A model generated the notes under the pieces. That model searched no databases. It saw only the letters and a list, made by a program, of their open reading frames with translations, and had not been told where the DNA came from. Below are positions 9,742 through 20,722 of a stretch of DNA of 64,000 nucleotides, piece by piece; the stretch's first letter is position 1; every line of letters begins with the position of its first letter. The position numbers were made by a program, and so were the translations under genes. Origin of the DNA: Ipomoea triloba (lineage: Eukaryota > Streptophyta > Magnoliopsida > Solanales > Convolvulaceae); contig NC_044920.1 of assembly GCF_003576645.1 (NCBI RefSeq), positions 8,960,970 through 9,024,969 on the forward strand, in the 5' to 3' direction.

Positions 9742-11709
9742 TGTAATACCCCGTATTTTATTAACATTATCCTAAGGCGTTGACATTCCTAAGTTATGAT
9801 CTTCAGATATTTCAAAAGAATTTTTATAAGTGAGTATAGTTGTTATTAAGCTGCGANTGTGTTAATTCGTGAACCTAGGTGACCAAAACTTTTTATGAAC
9901 ATCAAGTACTATAAGTTGGGGTTCTACCATAAAAATTTCAAGTGAAAAAGAGTTCGGGAACTATCTTTACCGGCTCAATCTTTCAGACTGCGCTAGCTGA
10001 AATTTTCTTATAAGGAAGTGGTATTATGTATATGAAACCTATGTATATACGTGTAGTATATATATTTATGTGTGTATTATGTATATATATATATATATAC
10101 ACGTGTGATGTGTGTGTGTTTAAACTATATATATATATATATATGTACATATATGAGTATATATGTATAATTAAATGAAGGTTGTATCTCTATATATATA
10201 GTATGTGTAGTGTAACATATATATGTATATATATAAGTAATATATACATATTATATATGGTATGAGGTGGTTGTTAATGTGCCTAAATATTTAAGTTAAG
10301 CATGCTATGTATATTATAATGTGTGTGTAATGTATGTACAAAATGTTGTATTATGTATATTATAAAGCATGTATGTGCAGTGTATATATACTTAACGTGT
10401 ATATATATACATATAGTATGTGTACCTTATGTGAATATGCATATGTGGGAAATGTTATGATTGAATGCATATATACATATGTGTGGTGATGATGGAAAAT
10501 GTTTTGAGAAACAAGACTTTGAACTATTTTGAGAATGGTGATCGATTTAAAAAGGGGGACTTGATTTCGTGGAACATGTCCAAAAAAAGTGATTTTGACT
10601 CAAGGAGGATGAGAAAGGAAGGAAAATGGTTTTCAAACCCTTGGTTTCTAGTGAAGTTGAGGAGGACCTTGATTAGCCTTCGGGTGGCTTAAAGTGCCCT
10701 TGCCCAAGGTTGTTGTATGTAGTATGATCATTCATACTGAAGGTGCGAAGTCTATTCGCCGGGTACTATATAACTCGTTTGGATGAGGTATTCCTGCGGG
10801 GGTGTGCACACTTAAAGTATAGTTACTCTGAGAAGTCCGGGTAGGTGTCGTTTTTATGGACCTAGTAGGGCCAGCTAGGGATCATTTTAACGAACCTTAC
10901 GTCCAGGGGATCAGTGTTAGACCGGGTGATGACCACTGAACCCGAGTTCGATGATCCAAGTGGTCAGGGAAGGAGTTAAGTGAATACTCCAAAGGCCTCA
11001 CGCTTTCTATAAAGAAACTAAGTGGAAATTTTGTATGAAAATGTAGTTACGCTGTAGCTACGGAAATGAGATGGTGAAAAGTGAGGAGAATGTCCTTTGA
11101 GGAAAGATTTTTCAAAGAATATGTTTGAGAACAAATATGGGATTTGTGTTTTCCCTTTTTCTGCTTATATGCTTAAATGTTTAGCATTATATGATCTGAG
11201 TAGGCAAATGACTATTATATGACCTCGTCTAGAGGGAAAATGATTAAGATGATATTGAAATTGTTGCCTATTATGTGTATAAATTGCTATTCGTAAAGGT
11301 TGCAGGTAGAACCTCGGCCGATGAGTAAGGATAGGGTTTTGATGTAATCAAGTTTTACAAAACCTTTATTTAGTTTTGGATAACCCATGGATATCCTTAC
11401 TTAGCCGTCGTGCTAACTGCACTTCAATGTGTTTCTTATCAGTTGCAGATTAGTGTGGGCCCCTGTAGCCGATGAGCTCGGAATAGAAGGGAAGTACAGG
11501 TTGAGGTCTACTCTTTGATGTAGACAGGGATTGTTATTAATGTTGTAAGTTTAGCCTGTGCACTTAGAGTGGAGTTTGTCAAAGAGGTGATAGAATTCAC
11601 TCTAGGTGTGGCGGTAGCACCCGGTTTTCTGTTGATATGATGTAAGCTTCCGCAGCGTTTTATTACGGATTTTGTAATAAATGTAAGAGTTGAAAATTGG
11701 GGTGTTACA
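9742..11709 (+). mobile_element. Solo LTR-1 (TGTAATACCCC...GGGGTGTTACA family)
   Basis: Starts TGTAATACCCCGTATTTT and ends GGGGTGTTACA, flanked by TTTTT on both sides (9737-9741, 11710-11714). These termini are typical of chromovirus (Del/Tekay-like) gypsy LTRs; the lineage is inferred from the ends alone. It is homologous to solo LTR-2 (12784) and solo LTR-3 (32964, opposite orientation). The single N at 9858 coincides with loss of about 1 kb relative to LTR-3. The segment 10040-10470 is rich in TATATG/TATGTG microsatellite. Confidence 0.85.
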
Positions 11710-11714
11710 TTTTT

Positions 11715-12778
11715 GCTTACCGAAGACTATAGTTTGAACACAACCCAACGAATTGGCTTTCCTCAAATTTTTAAACTCTTGGTGATTGGCCTTTTGCCTT
11801 TTTCTATTTGTGTTCAAGGGTTTTTTTTTCTCATTAAGCTTATCAACAAACTCACCTTTTGCCCCATGCCCTACCAAGGTTAGTTCAATTCCGGGCCTCG
11901 CTAGTTTTATCTTTCTCAAATTAAAAAGTGCACACTCCCACTTCGAGAGATCCTTGACTAATGTCCTACGTAAATAAGAGGTGAACATCATGCAAGCAGG
12001 CAAGAATATAAACTGATTTGGCTCTAAACATTCTCATGGGTGCGAAAAGTAACTTCCTCAAAGATATTTCGAGAGTAAAAATTTTTGGGCATCCAGTCAA
12101 AATTTTCTCTAGATAACACAAATAATAACTCTCTTTTCAAAACTGCAAATGCACTCGCTTATCATTCCCAAGAGCTTCAACTTCTTATTCGAAGCATGTA
12201 AACATGTAAAGCACCAAGTGCGTCCTTTCCACACTTTAAAACAAACATCGTCCTCGATGTTTCCATACGATATTCGGTAAAGGAATAAACAGGGATACTA
12301 AGGTTTAGACAAATAAAGATCCCTTTCCACACTTTGGAAATTGCTCTGGGATATAGGGTATGCATCAAACAATCCTATTAAACATGGTAAGCTCTAATAT
12401 ACACATACACAAAGCTATAAAGAAATATTTCCACACTTTAAAGATCAAAACGAGGCTTAAAATAGAAAAGGGATAAGTGGATAAACCAAGTATGCATCCC
12501 TCTTTCCACACTTTAGCTTCCAGCATAGGCCTGCTCCCGTTATAGATGCTCTATAAGAAATGGAGACATAACATACAAAAGGGTTTTCAGAGTACTATTC
12601 ATTTATTATAAGCTGATAGAAATATAAAAGCAATAAAAACAGAAACATAGATAATAAAGCAGACGATTAAGCAGAATTATTCAAAGTAGAAACGCGGATA
12701 AATAAAGCAGTTGTAAAGTAAATAACATAAAGCAATAAAGATAAAAGTAAAGCAAAGTAAAGAAGTAAAGAAATAAAA
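11715..12778 (-). other. 3' untranslated part of the Athila-like element with repeated purine motif
   Basis: Between solo LTR-1 and solo LTR-2. On the minus strand it contains four copies of AAAGTGTGGAAA, the same 12-mer as the polypurine tract next to the LTR (plus-strand positions 12226-12237, 12324-12335, 12428-12439, 12503-12514; the tract itself is at 9112-9123). The 133-residue minus ORF at 11602-12003 straddles the LTR-1 boundary and is not a gene. A/T-rich poly-AGTAAA repeats lie at 12620-12778. Confidence 0.55.
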
Positions 12779-13412
12779 GTCGGTGTACTACCCCGTATTT
12801 TCCTAACATTATTATTTTAATAAATATTTTCAAAAAGGGATTATTATTATTATTATTTTATATAAATCTAATTATTTTGTTTTGGGCATTGGGTCAACTT
12901 ATTTTTTTTATTTTACTACTTAAATCCCTAAGCGCAAATGTGATTATTTCGTAATGTTCTGAACCTAACTTTAGCCCAATTCCAAATTAATTATTTTAGC
13001 CCAATTTTATTGGCCCATTTATAATTCTGTAATTTTTCTATCGTTAAATTTTTTAGGAGTATGTGTTCTGTCCCGTTTGTCCTAGGAAGTGGGTTATTAG
13101 GCACCATACTATTAACCTTGAATTTCCTATTTAATTAAATTAGCCCATAATAGTGAAAATTTATTTCGACCGTAGCATCGCTATATTTAGCGATCTACCG
13201 AACATTGCCCGATTTTAGAAATTAAGGTTAGAATTGAGTTTGGGATAATTTTGGTTTCGAATTTACCCCTACCTAAATTATTTCCTACCGTAACTATATA
13301 TGTTTTAACCCTTAACAGTCTAGCCAAAGATATTTTCCTTGAGTTACCATAGGAATTTGACACTTGGCAACTCCCTACACCACATGCTTATATTAAATTA
13401 ATTTAGAGTTGC

Positions 13413-13420
13413 TATAAATA
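13413..13420 (+). promoter_or_regulatory. TATA box of solo LTR-2
   Basis: TATAAATA in the context GCTATAAATAGAG, about 630 bp from the LTR start, where the U3 promoter of such an LTR would lie. Confidence 0.55.
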
Positions 13421-13756
13421 GAGATTTGATCTCCAAGTTTCTTCATTATTATCCCTTATGTCTTTCTCTTCAAGATTTGTCTTCCTTTCCCTTTTGCCTA
13501 TAAATAGATGGGTTGTGTGGGGAGGAAAAATCAGGAGAAGTGAGGAGAGAAATCAGTATAGTGTGGGAGAAGAAGTGATGAAGTGAAAGTGTTGGTTATT
13601 AAGTAAGTTTTCTTGTTTTTCATAGCAAAATATTTCCATTCTGAGTTTCGCTATATTAAGACTCGAATGTGGTTTTGAACATAAAGGTGGTAGTAGGTTG
13701 ATGGAAATGGCTTTAAGGTTTGAGTGAAAGGGTAGGGGTTCGAATCTCAGCTTAAG

Positions 13757-14405
13757 TTTGAATGTTTTGGGCAGTTTCTTTTGAGAAGATTTTGGTCTAC
13801 AATGGTAAGATTTCATGTTCACTAAAATTATATATTTTGCCCCAATATATATATGTATATTTTGAAGATTTTGGTCTACAAGGGTAAGATTTCATGTTCA
13901 CTAAAATTATATATTTTGCCCCAGTATATATAAGTATATTTTGGTGATATATGATATGATATGATATCAAAATTATATGTTTTACAAATTATGTGCATAA
14001 TAATGTTCATGTGATCACAAGTGCATTGCATAATATGTGTATGATTCTCGAACTGTCAAGAATTGATTTTTACAATGGTAGATTTCATGTTTGAATGTTT
14101 TGGGCGGTTTCTTTTGAGAAGATTTTGGTCTACAATGGTAAGATTTCATGTTCACTAAAATTATATATTTTGCCCCAATATATATAAGTATATTTTGAAG
14201 ATTTTGGTCTACAAGGGTAAGATTTCATGTTCACTAAAATTATATATTTTGCCCCAATATATATAAGTATATTTTGATGATATATGATATGATATGATAT
14301 CAAAATTATATGTTTTACAAATTATGTGCATAATAATGTTCATGTGATCACAAGTGCATTGCATAATATGTGTATGATTCTCGAACTGTCAAGAACTGAT
14401 TTTTA
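13757..14405. repeat. 333-bp tandem duplication with 79-bp subrepeats
   Basis: Sequence from 13757 is repeated from 14090. Inside each unit a 79-bp block beginning GAAGATTTTGGTCTACAA occurs twice (for example 13785 and 13864). It lies in solo LTR-2; the copies differ at a few sites, so it is not a simple assembly copy. Confidence 0.85.
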
Positions 14406-14990
14406 TGGTTCAAACCCATGTGTTGAGTAAATACTTGACTTGGAGAATTTTGATGTGATATATATATATATCCGTACTATGAAATTATTTTATGAATTTA
14501 TATGTGGAGAAAAATAATATATTTGAGAAATATTGGAGAAAATCGATTTATGAAGAAATGATATATTTTTGGAAATTATATGTACATATTTGGTCTAGGA
14601 GGATAATGATATTTGGTGTCGGTGTGAGCCGAAAATCTCACAACTTACCTATTGGAATTATATTCATTATGAAGAATTAATTGATTGATTGTGCGGGTTG
14701 AATCCCCCAATTTGGTTTATGAATTATGAAATTTGAGTATTTGTGTGGGTTGGATCCTACAATTTGATTTTGGTTTGGCTTATGATGCCTAGTGGTGGTT
14801 ATGTTGAGAGCTTAAAGACTCTCCACTATGTATTTAATCCTCCTTGACAAATATGTTATTTTTTAACGAAAATTATATCTGCACATTATTTTGGAAAAGT
14901 ATATTATTATGAAAGATTATGAAATAAATTATATATATACGATTTTGGAAAAGAAGATGGGATTTTGAAAATATAAAATCTAAGCCTATA

Positions 14991-15155
14991 TTTTTTTTGA
15001 ATACTACTAACTCTATTACAATGCAGTATCTGTTCATAACTACTTTCTCAACCTATTGAAGCACAAGAGTCAGTATTGACTCCACTGAGGCTCGAACCCA
15101 CCACCTCCCGTATAAAGGAAAGGGTTTGATGCCACTGGACCACACGGTCCTTGGC
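14991..15155 (-). mobile_element. tRNA-derived SINE, near full length
   Basis: On the minus strand: A-box-like TGGTCCAGTGG (complement of about 15132-15142), B-box GGTTCGAGCC (complement of 15089-15098), a body shared with the SINE at 2873-2991, and an A-tail (complement of the T-run at 14991-14998). CTAAGCCTAT before the tail and CTAAGCTTAT at about 15175-15184 may be the target duplication, but that would put the 5' end some 20 bp further out than expected, so the exact 5' end is uncertain. Confidence 0.75.
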
Positions 15156-15353
15156 GGGTGAAACGGAACTTACTAAGCTTATGCTAATTTTGGGATATAC
15201 ACCCCTTTGTTTTTGTGTTTAATGAGTTTTGCAGGTAAAGATGAATAGGATGGAAGTTGAGGATGACTTTAGTCTATCTTATAATAGACATCCTGGAAGT
15301 TTTAGTGTTTTGAGAAATACCCGGTTGTATTGATTATTTCCATAGGTAGTAAG

Positions 15354-17140
15354 TGTTGGTCCCAAGGGGATGGGGTACAAGTCTAGAGGGGGGGGGGGGG
15401 AATAGACTTGTATAAGATTTTGCAAATCTTTTTCGACTTCTCGTGTGTATTGGACTTAGGAGGTTTAGGTCCGATGCCTCACAAGATGAAGACAAAGTTT
15501 TATGCGCAGCGGAAAAGTTATCCCCTTTTAGTTAGCACGAGTTTGAGTTAGTTCGAGAGGTGCGGTTATATGCAGTGCAGTTCAAGAGTTAGGTAGCGAG
15601 AGATAAAAGACAGAAAAATAAATGCGAGAGAGATTTTTAAGTGGTTCGGCCAACCCGCCTACGTCCACTCTTCTTCCAGAAACTCCCTGGAAGGATTGCA
15701 CTAAAACTTCCCTTTTTAGTACAATATCGAGCGCTTGAGCTTTGACCACGAAGCCCGCCTCAAGCCTCAGGTTTTTCGCCCCGCTTCTTGTTACTCCACC
15801 TATCGAGCACTTGAGCTTTGATCACCAAGCCCGCCTCAAGCCTCAGGATCTTCACAAGACAGCTCCCAGGTTACTCCGCCTCTCCTCAGGTTTTTCTCCC
15901 CGCTTCCAGTTACTCCACCTCTCGAGCACTTGAGCTTTGATCACCAAGCCCGCCTCAAGCCTCAGGATCTTCACTAGACAGCTGCCAGGTTACTCCGCCT
16001 CTTCTTGCTTAATCCAAAGCAAGGACCTTTGGTTGTCACAGTTGAGTGTAACAAGCTCCAATCTGACCAGAAGCTATCGTTGTATCAACGTCGATGTAGG
16101 GCAGCTTCGGTCACCTTCTAGATGTATAGCAGTTTAAGCTTTGTAACTCTCTCAAACACTAAGATGTGTTTTTCTCGCTGTTTTGAGTATCAGGATGATA
16201 TTCCATGTTGAGCACTTGCACTTTTGAATGTTCTAAGTAGACACCTCTTAAGATTTTCGAATGAACCAACCTCTTACGAAACTTCCCCCTATTGAACTTG
16301 TGTCTTCACGTCCTTTTTATATGAGAGTTAAGGAATAATTCCTTTGGAGGGAAAATTATTCCGTTTGAAATTTGTCTCCCATGCTGTGTCTGGGACTTGC
16401 ATCCTTTCAGCATTTTTCATGGAGTGGTGGTCTTGTAACTTGAACCTTTTGTTTGGTAGTGGATATTCCATAATCCACTTTCTTGAGTCCATGCTCCACT
16501 TGCTACTTTGGTAAAAGTTACTCTTTTTAAATTCCCATTGATCCTCGTTTTAGGGAATAAGACTGACTTTGGATTAGTGCACATTCTATCCGTTTGTTGT
16601 GGAATTCTGATGTGGCATCCACTTCTGGCACCTCCTTAATATTTTATCTCCATGATATTCTTCTTCTCCAAACTTAATTCATGCTTCCTGACCATCATTC
16701 AGCCTTTTGGAGAAATGTCAGTTTATCGAGACCAAGATTGATGTCTCGATTGTTTGATGTCTTGATCCCCATGTATCGAGAGATCTATCTCTCGAACTTC
16801 TGCTGAAGTCTCGAACTGGGTTGTTGTATCGAGAGATCCTATCTCTCGGACTCTGTTTGTGTCTCGAGACTTAGTTGATGTCTCGCAGACCCTTATTCCT
16901 CCAGTGTTGTCCCGTGCCTTCTTTTGATCTATCTATAGGATTACAACACGAGACTTTCTAAGATGTTCACACAAGTTTACCTTAAGCTTAAATATTTTCC
17001 GAGTTGAGCTCAAGTTACCCGGTTGTATTTTCGCTCTTAGTTTACTTGTCGAACTTACATATAATTTCTATCTTTCGAGACTTAGGGGATTATAGATTAC
17101 ATTTGGTATCATCAAAACCTATTACAATATGTTCCTAACA
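15354..17140 (-). repeat. 3' LTR of SIRE-A
   Basis: 1787 bp. On the minus strand a TATA-like ATATAAAAAGG lies at the complement of 16312-16322, followed towards the element interior by a triplicated module (15729-15999). Imperfect palindromes such as TCGAGAGATCTATCTCTCGA (16776-16795) lie in the upstream third. Short ORFs beginning MTTKPASSLR/MITKPASSLR come from the triplicated module and are not genes. Confidence 0.9.
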
Positions 17141-17249
17141 ATTTCCCCCTTTTTGATGATGCCAACACTTATACTTACTTGTATGCCTGATTAGTAAGAA
17201 AAGATCATTGATTTTATTTTCAGCGCATACGGTAAGTTTGACAAGCGAG
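17141..17249 (-). other. Polypurine tract of SIRE-A (first copy) and start of its 3' UTR
   Basis: The minus strand reads AAAAAGGGGGAAAT directly before the LTR start TGTTAGGAAC. The same sequence recurs at 19005-19113 after the duplicated LTR. Confidence 0.8.
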
Positions 17250-17250
17250 N

Positions 17251-19004
17251 GGGGGGGGGGGGTGAATAGACTTGTATAAGATTTTGCAAATCTTTTTCGA
17301 CTTCTCGTGTGTATTGGACTTAGGAGGTTTAGGTCCGATGCCTCACAAGATGAAGACAAAGTTTTATGCGCAGCGGAAAAGTTATCCCCTTTTAGTTAGC
17401 ACGAGTTTGAGTTAGTTCGAGAGGTGCGGTTATATGCAGTGCAGTTCAAGAGTTAGGTAGCGAGAGATAAAAGACAGAAAAATAAATGCGAGAGAGATTT
17501 TTAAGTGGTTCGGCCAACCCGCCTACGTCCACTCTTCTTCCAGAAACTCCCTGGAAGGATTGCACTAAAACTTCCCTTTTTAGTACAATATCGAGCGCTT
17601 GAGCTTTGACCACGAAGCCCGCCTCAAGCCTCAGGTTTTTCGCCCCGCTTCTTGTTACTCCACCTATCGAGCACTTGAGCTTTGATCACCAAGCCCGCCT
17701 CAAGCCTCAGGATCTTCACAAGACAGCTCCCAGGTTACTCCGCCTCTCCTCAGGTTTTTCTCCCCGCTTCCAGTTACTCCACCTCTCGAGCACTTGAGCT
17801 TTGATCACCAAGCCCGCCTCAAGCCTCAGGATCTTCACTAGACAGCTGCCAGGTTACTCCGCCTCTTCTTGCTTAATCCAAAGCAAGGACCTTTGGTTGT
17901 CACAGTTGAGTGTAACAAGCTCCAATCTGACCAGAAGCTATCGTTGTATCAACGTCGATGTAGGGCAGCTTCGGTCACCTTCTAGATGTATAGCAGTTTA
18001 AGCTTTGTAACTCTCTCAAACACTAAGATGTGTTTTTCTCGCTGTTTTGAGTATCAGGATGATATTCCATGTTGAGCACTTGCACTTTTGAATGTTCTAA
18101 GTAGACACCTCTTAAGATTTTCGAATGAACCAACCTCTTACGAAACTTCCCCCTATTGAACTTGTGTCTTCACGTCCTTTTTATATGAGAGTTAAGGAAT
18201 AATTCCTTTGGAGGGAAAATTATTCCGTTTGAAATTTGTCTCCCATGCTGTGTCTGGGACTTGCATCCTTTCAGCATTTTTCATGGAGTGGTGGTCTTGT
18301 AACTTGAACCTTTTGTTTGGTAGTGGATATTCCATAATCCACTTTCTTGAGTCCATGCTCCACTTGCTACTTTGGTAAAAGTTACTCTTTTTAAATTCCC
18401 ATTGATCCTCGTTTTAGGGAATAAGACTGACTTTGGATTAGTGCACATTCTATCCGTTTGTTGTGGAATTCTGATGTGGCATCCACTTCTGGCACCTCCT
18501 TAATATTTTATCTCCATGATATTCTTCTTCTCCAAACTTAATTCATGCTTCCTGACCATCATTCAGCCTTTTGGAGAAATGTCAGTTTATCGAGACCAAG
18601 ATTGATGTCTCGATTGTTTGATGTCTTGATCCCCATGTATCGAGAGATCTATCTCTCGAACTTCTGCTGAAGTCTCGAACTGGGTTGTTGTATCGAGAGA
18701 TCCTATCTCTCGGACTCTGCTTATGTCTCGAGACTTAGTTGATGTCTCGCAGACCCTTATTCCTCCAGTGTTGTCCCGTGCCTTCTTTTGATCTATCTAT
18801 AGGATTACAACACGAGACTTTCTAAGATGTTCACACAAGTTTACCTTAAGCTTAAATATTTTCCGAGTTGAGCTCAAGTTACCCGGTTGTATTTTCGCTC
18901 TTAGTTTACTTGTCGAACTTACATATAATTTCTATCTTTCGAGACTTAGGGGATTATAGATTACATTTGGTATCATCAAAACCTATTACAATATGTTCCT
19001 AACA
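17251..19004 (-). repeat. Second copy of the SIRE-A 3' LTR after a single N (probable assembly duplication)
   Basis: Begins immediately after N 17250 within the poly(G) tract and repeats the 3' LTR almost perfectly; I noticed only about two base differences (around 16854-16857 versus 18720-18723). It is followed by a second copy of the polypurine tract at 19005. A genuine tandem LTR is possible, but the N, the start in a homopolymer and the near identity favour a false duplication. Confidence 0.8.
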
Positions 19005-19202
19005 ATTTCCCCCTTTTTGATGATGCCAACACTTATACTTACTTGTATGCCTGATTAGTAAGAAAAGATCATTGATTTTATTTTCAGCGCATACGGTAAG
19101 TTTGACAAGCGAGCTAATCTGCTAAACCATGAAGTAAGAACTCACGCAACACCCCAGCAAAAGATATATATATATTAACATAACGGGAATGTTTTACAAG
19201 AC

Positions 19203-20634
19203 TTTAGCAGAAAAGATAAAATAGAAGAAGACAAAAGAGATCAAGAACAATCAGAGATGATCAAGAAAGAGTTATGGACTACGAGAGCTTACTTCTTGTT
19301 TGCTAGAATCTTCTTGTTGATTGCTTCTCGTGTCTTGATGGGGTCTTTTGTGTCTACCAAACTCAGATAGTCATCTGTGACATGGAAGAATAGGTAGTTT
19401 CTGAAAGCCTCCCCAACAAACTCACCTTCAATTACTTCATTTTTCCACCAGTAGATACATTCTTCTGGAGACATGTTGCTGTGAAGGGACATTCCAACAT
19501 ACTTCACCAGATTGAAGATCTGATGGACGAGACTTTTCTCGGTGTGTTCTCTATTTCCGAACTTGAAGGCGATCAACTTTTGTTCATCTTTTCTTTCTTT
19601 CTCTGTTTGTTGTTCTTGCCTTTTCCTTTTTCTTTCTCTGTCTTCTTCTTTTCGCTTCTCTAATTCTTTTGTGCGCTGAACCCTTAGATCCTCCTTCCTC
19701 TTGGCTTCCTCCACTGCCTTGCTTATTGTCTTTGGGACTTTTGGAGGAGGTCCAGCTGGTTCACTTGCTGCCATTTTCTTCTTGCTGGTTGTTGATGTCC
19801 TTTCCTGAGTATTTTCCCCCTTGGTGGCATCATCTGTGCGGGAAAGGAGGGTGGACATGCCTTCGAAGAGTGCTTGAAGTTGAGCAGGTACTTGGTTCGA
19901 CAGGTCATCGAGTAGTGCTTTGATTACGTCCTGTCGAAGCTCACTAGAGTTTTGATAGGCTCTAAGTTCTGCTCGTAACTCAGCTAATTCAGCTCTTGCA
20001 CCTTCAGCCTCTGATCGAGCTACGGCAGCCTCATTTGCAGCCCGTTGTGCTGCATTCTCAGCCCATACTACTTGATCGAGAAGTTCTGCATGATGGCCTT
20101 GGGATTCACTTGTGCCAGCAGCAGGCATTGCAGCATTGCGGACAACAGCGAGTATCCTCTCAAGCTGAGCTATCTTCTGAGATTGATCAGCTATGAATTG
20201 ACGCACTTCGCCAATGAAGGCTTCTTCGGCCTGTTGATCATAGTCAGAAGTAGAAGAAGAGAAGTGAGAAGTACCTTTTATCGGAGGGGACTTGGGTGCT
20301 TCCAGATTTCCACCCATGACTTGCAGTTGCGAGTCCACCTCTCGATTGAGTGTCTGAGGGGTCGCAGGGACACTGGGTTCAGAGCGCGAAGGTAGCTCCA
20401 TGTCAGGCGCTTCCCGGTTTCCACCTGATAGTTGGATCACTTCTTGCTCTTCACCTCTCGAACCTGGAGCCTCAGCTTCAGCGACTGTTGAGATTGGATC
20501 AGCCAGGGAGGGATCTTCGGTATTGGACGCTTCCCGGTTTCCATCCAATAGAAGTTCCCCCTCAGCGTGATCTCTCGAACTAGTGCTGGGAACTTGGTCA
20601 TCTACTGGTGAGGTTAGAGACGAAGTGTTAACGG
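19203..20634 (-). other. Duplicate of the 3' half of the SIRE-A large ORF (probable assembly artefact)
   Basis: 1432 bases ending just before N 20635 that repeat 20637-22068 with no difference I could find. It contains a truncated copy of the C-terminal part of the large ORF (frame open at 19289-20668). If removed, the polypurine tract region (19005-19202) joins directly to the real ORF end at 20723. Confidence 0.85.
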
Positions 20635-20722
20635 NTTTTAGCAGAAAAGATAAAATAGAAGAAGACAAAAGAGATCAAGAACAATCAGAGATGATCAAGA
20701 AAGAGTTATGGACTACGAGAGC

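Noticed and set aside
11602..12003. 133-codon minus ORF as an Athila accessory gene
   Set aside because: It begins in element 3' UTR and runs into solo LTR-1, which inserted later, so it cannot be an ancestral gene.
14991..15155. A tRNA gene suggested by A- and B-box motifs
   Set aside because: No cloverleaf or acceptor stem; an A-tail and a second genomic copy mark it as a SINE.
15742..16137. Short ORFs starting MTTKPASSLR/MITKPASSLR, recurring in every SIRE LTR
   Set aside because: They arise from the triplicated LTR module, lie antisense to the element, are under 120 codons and show no coding bias.
17251..19004. Genuine tandem LTR (LTR-short spacer-LTR) in SIRE-A
   Set aside because: The second copy starts right after a single N inside a poly(G) tract, is almost identical, and other Ns in the window show the same pattern; an assembly join is more likely.
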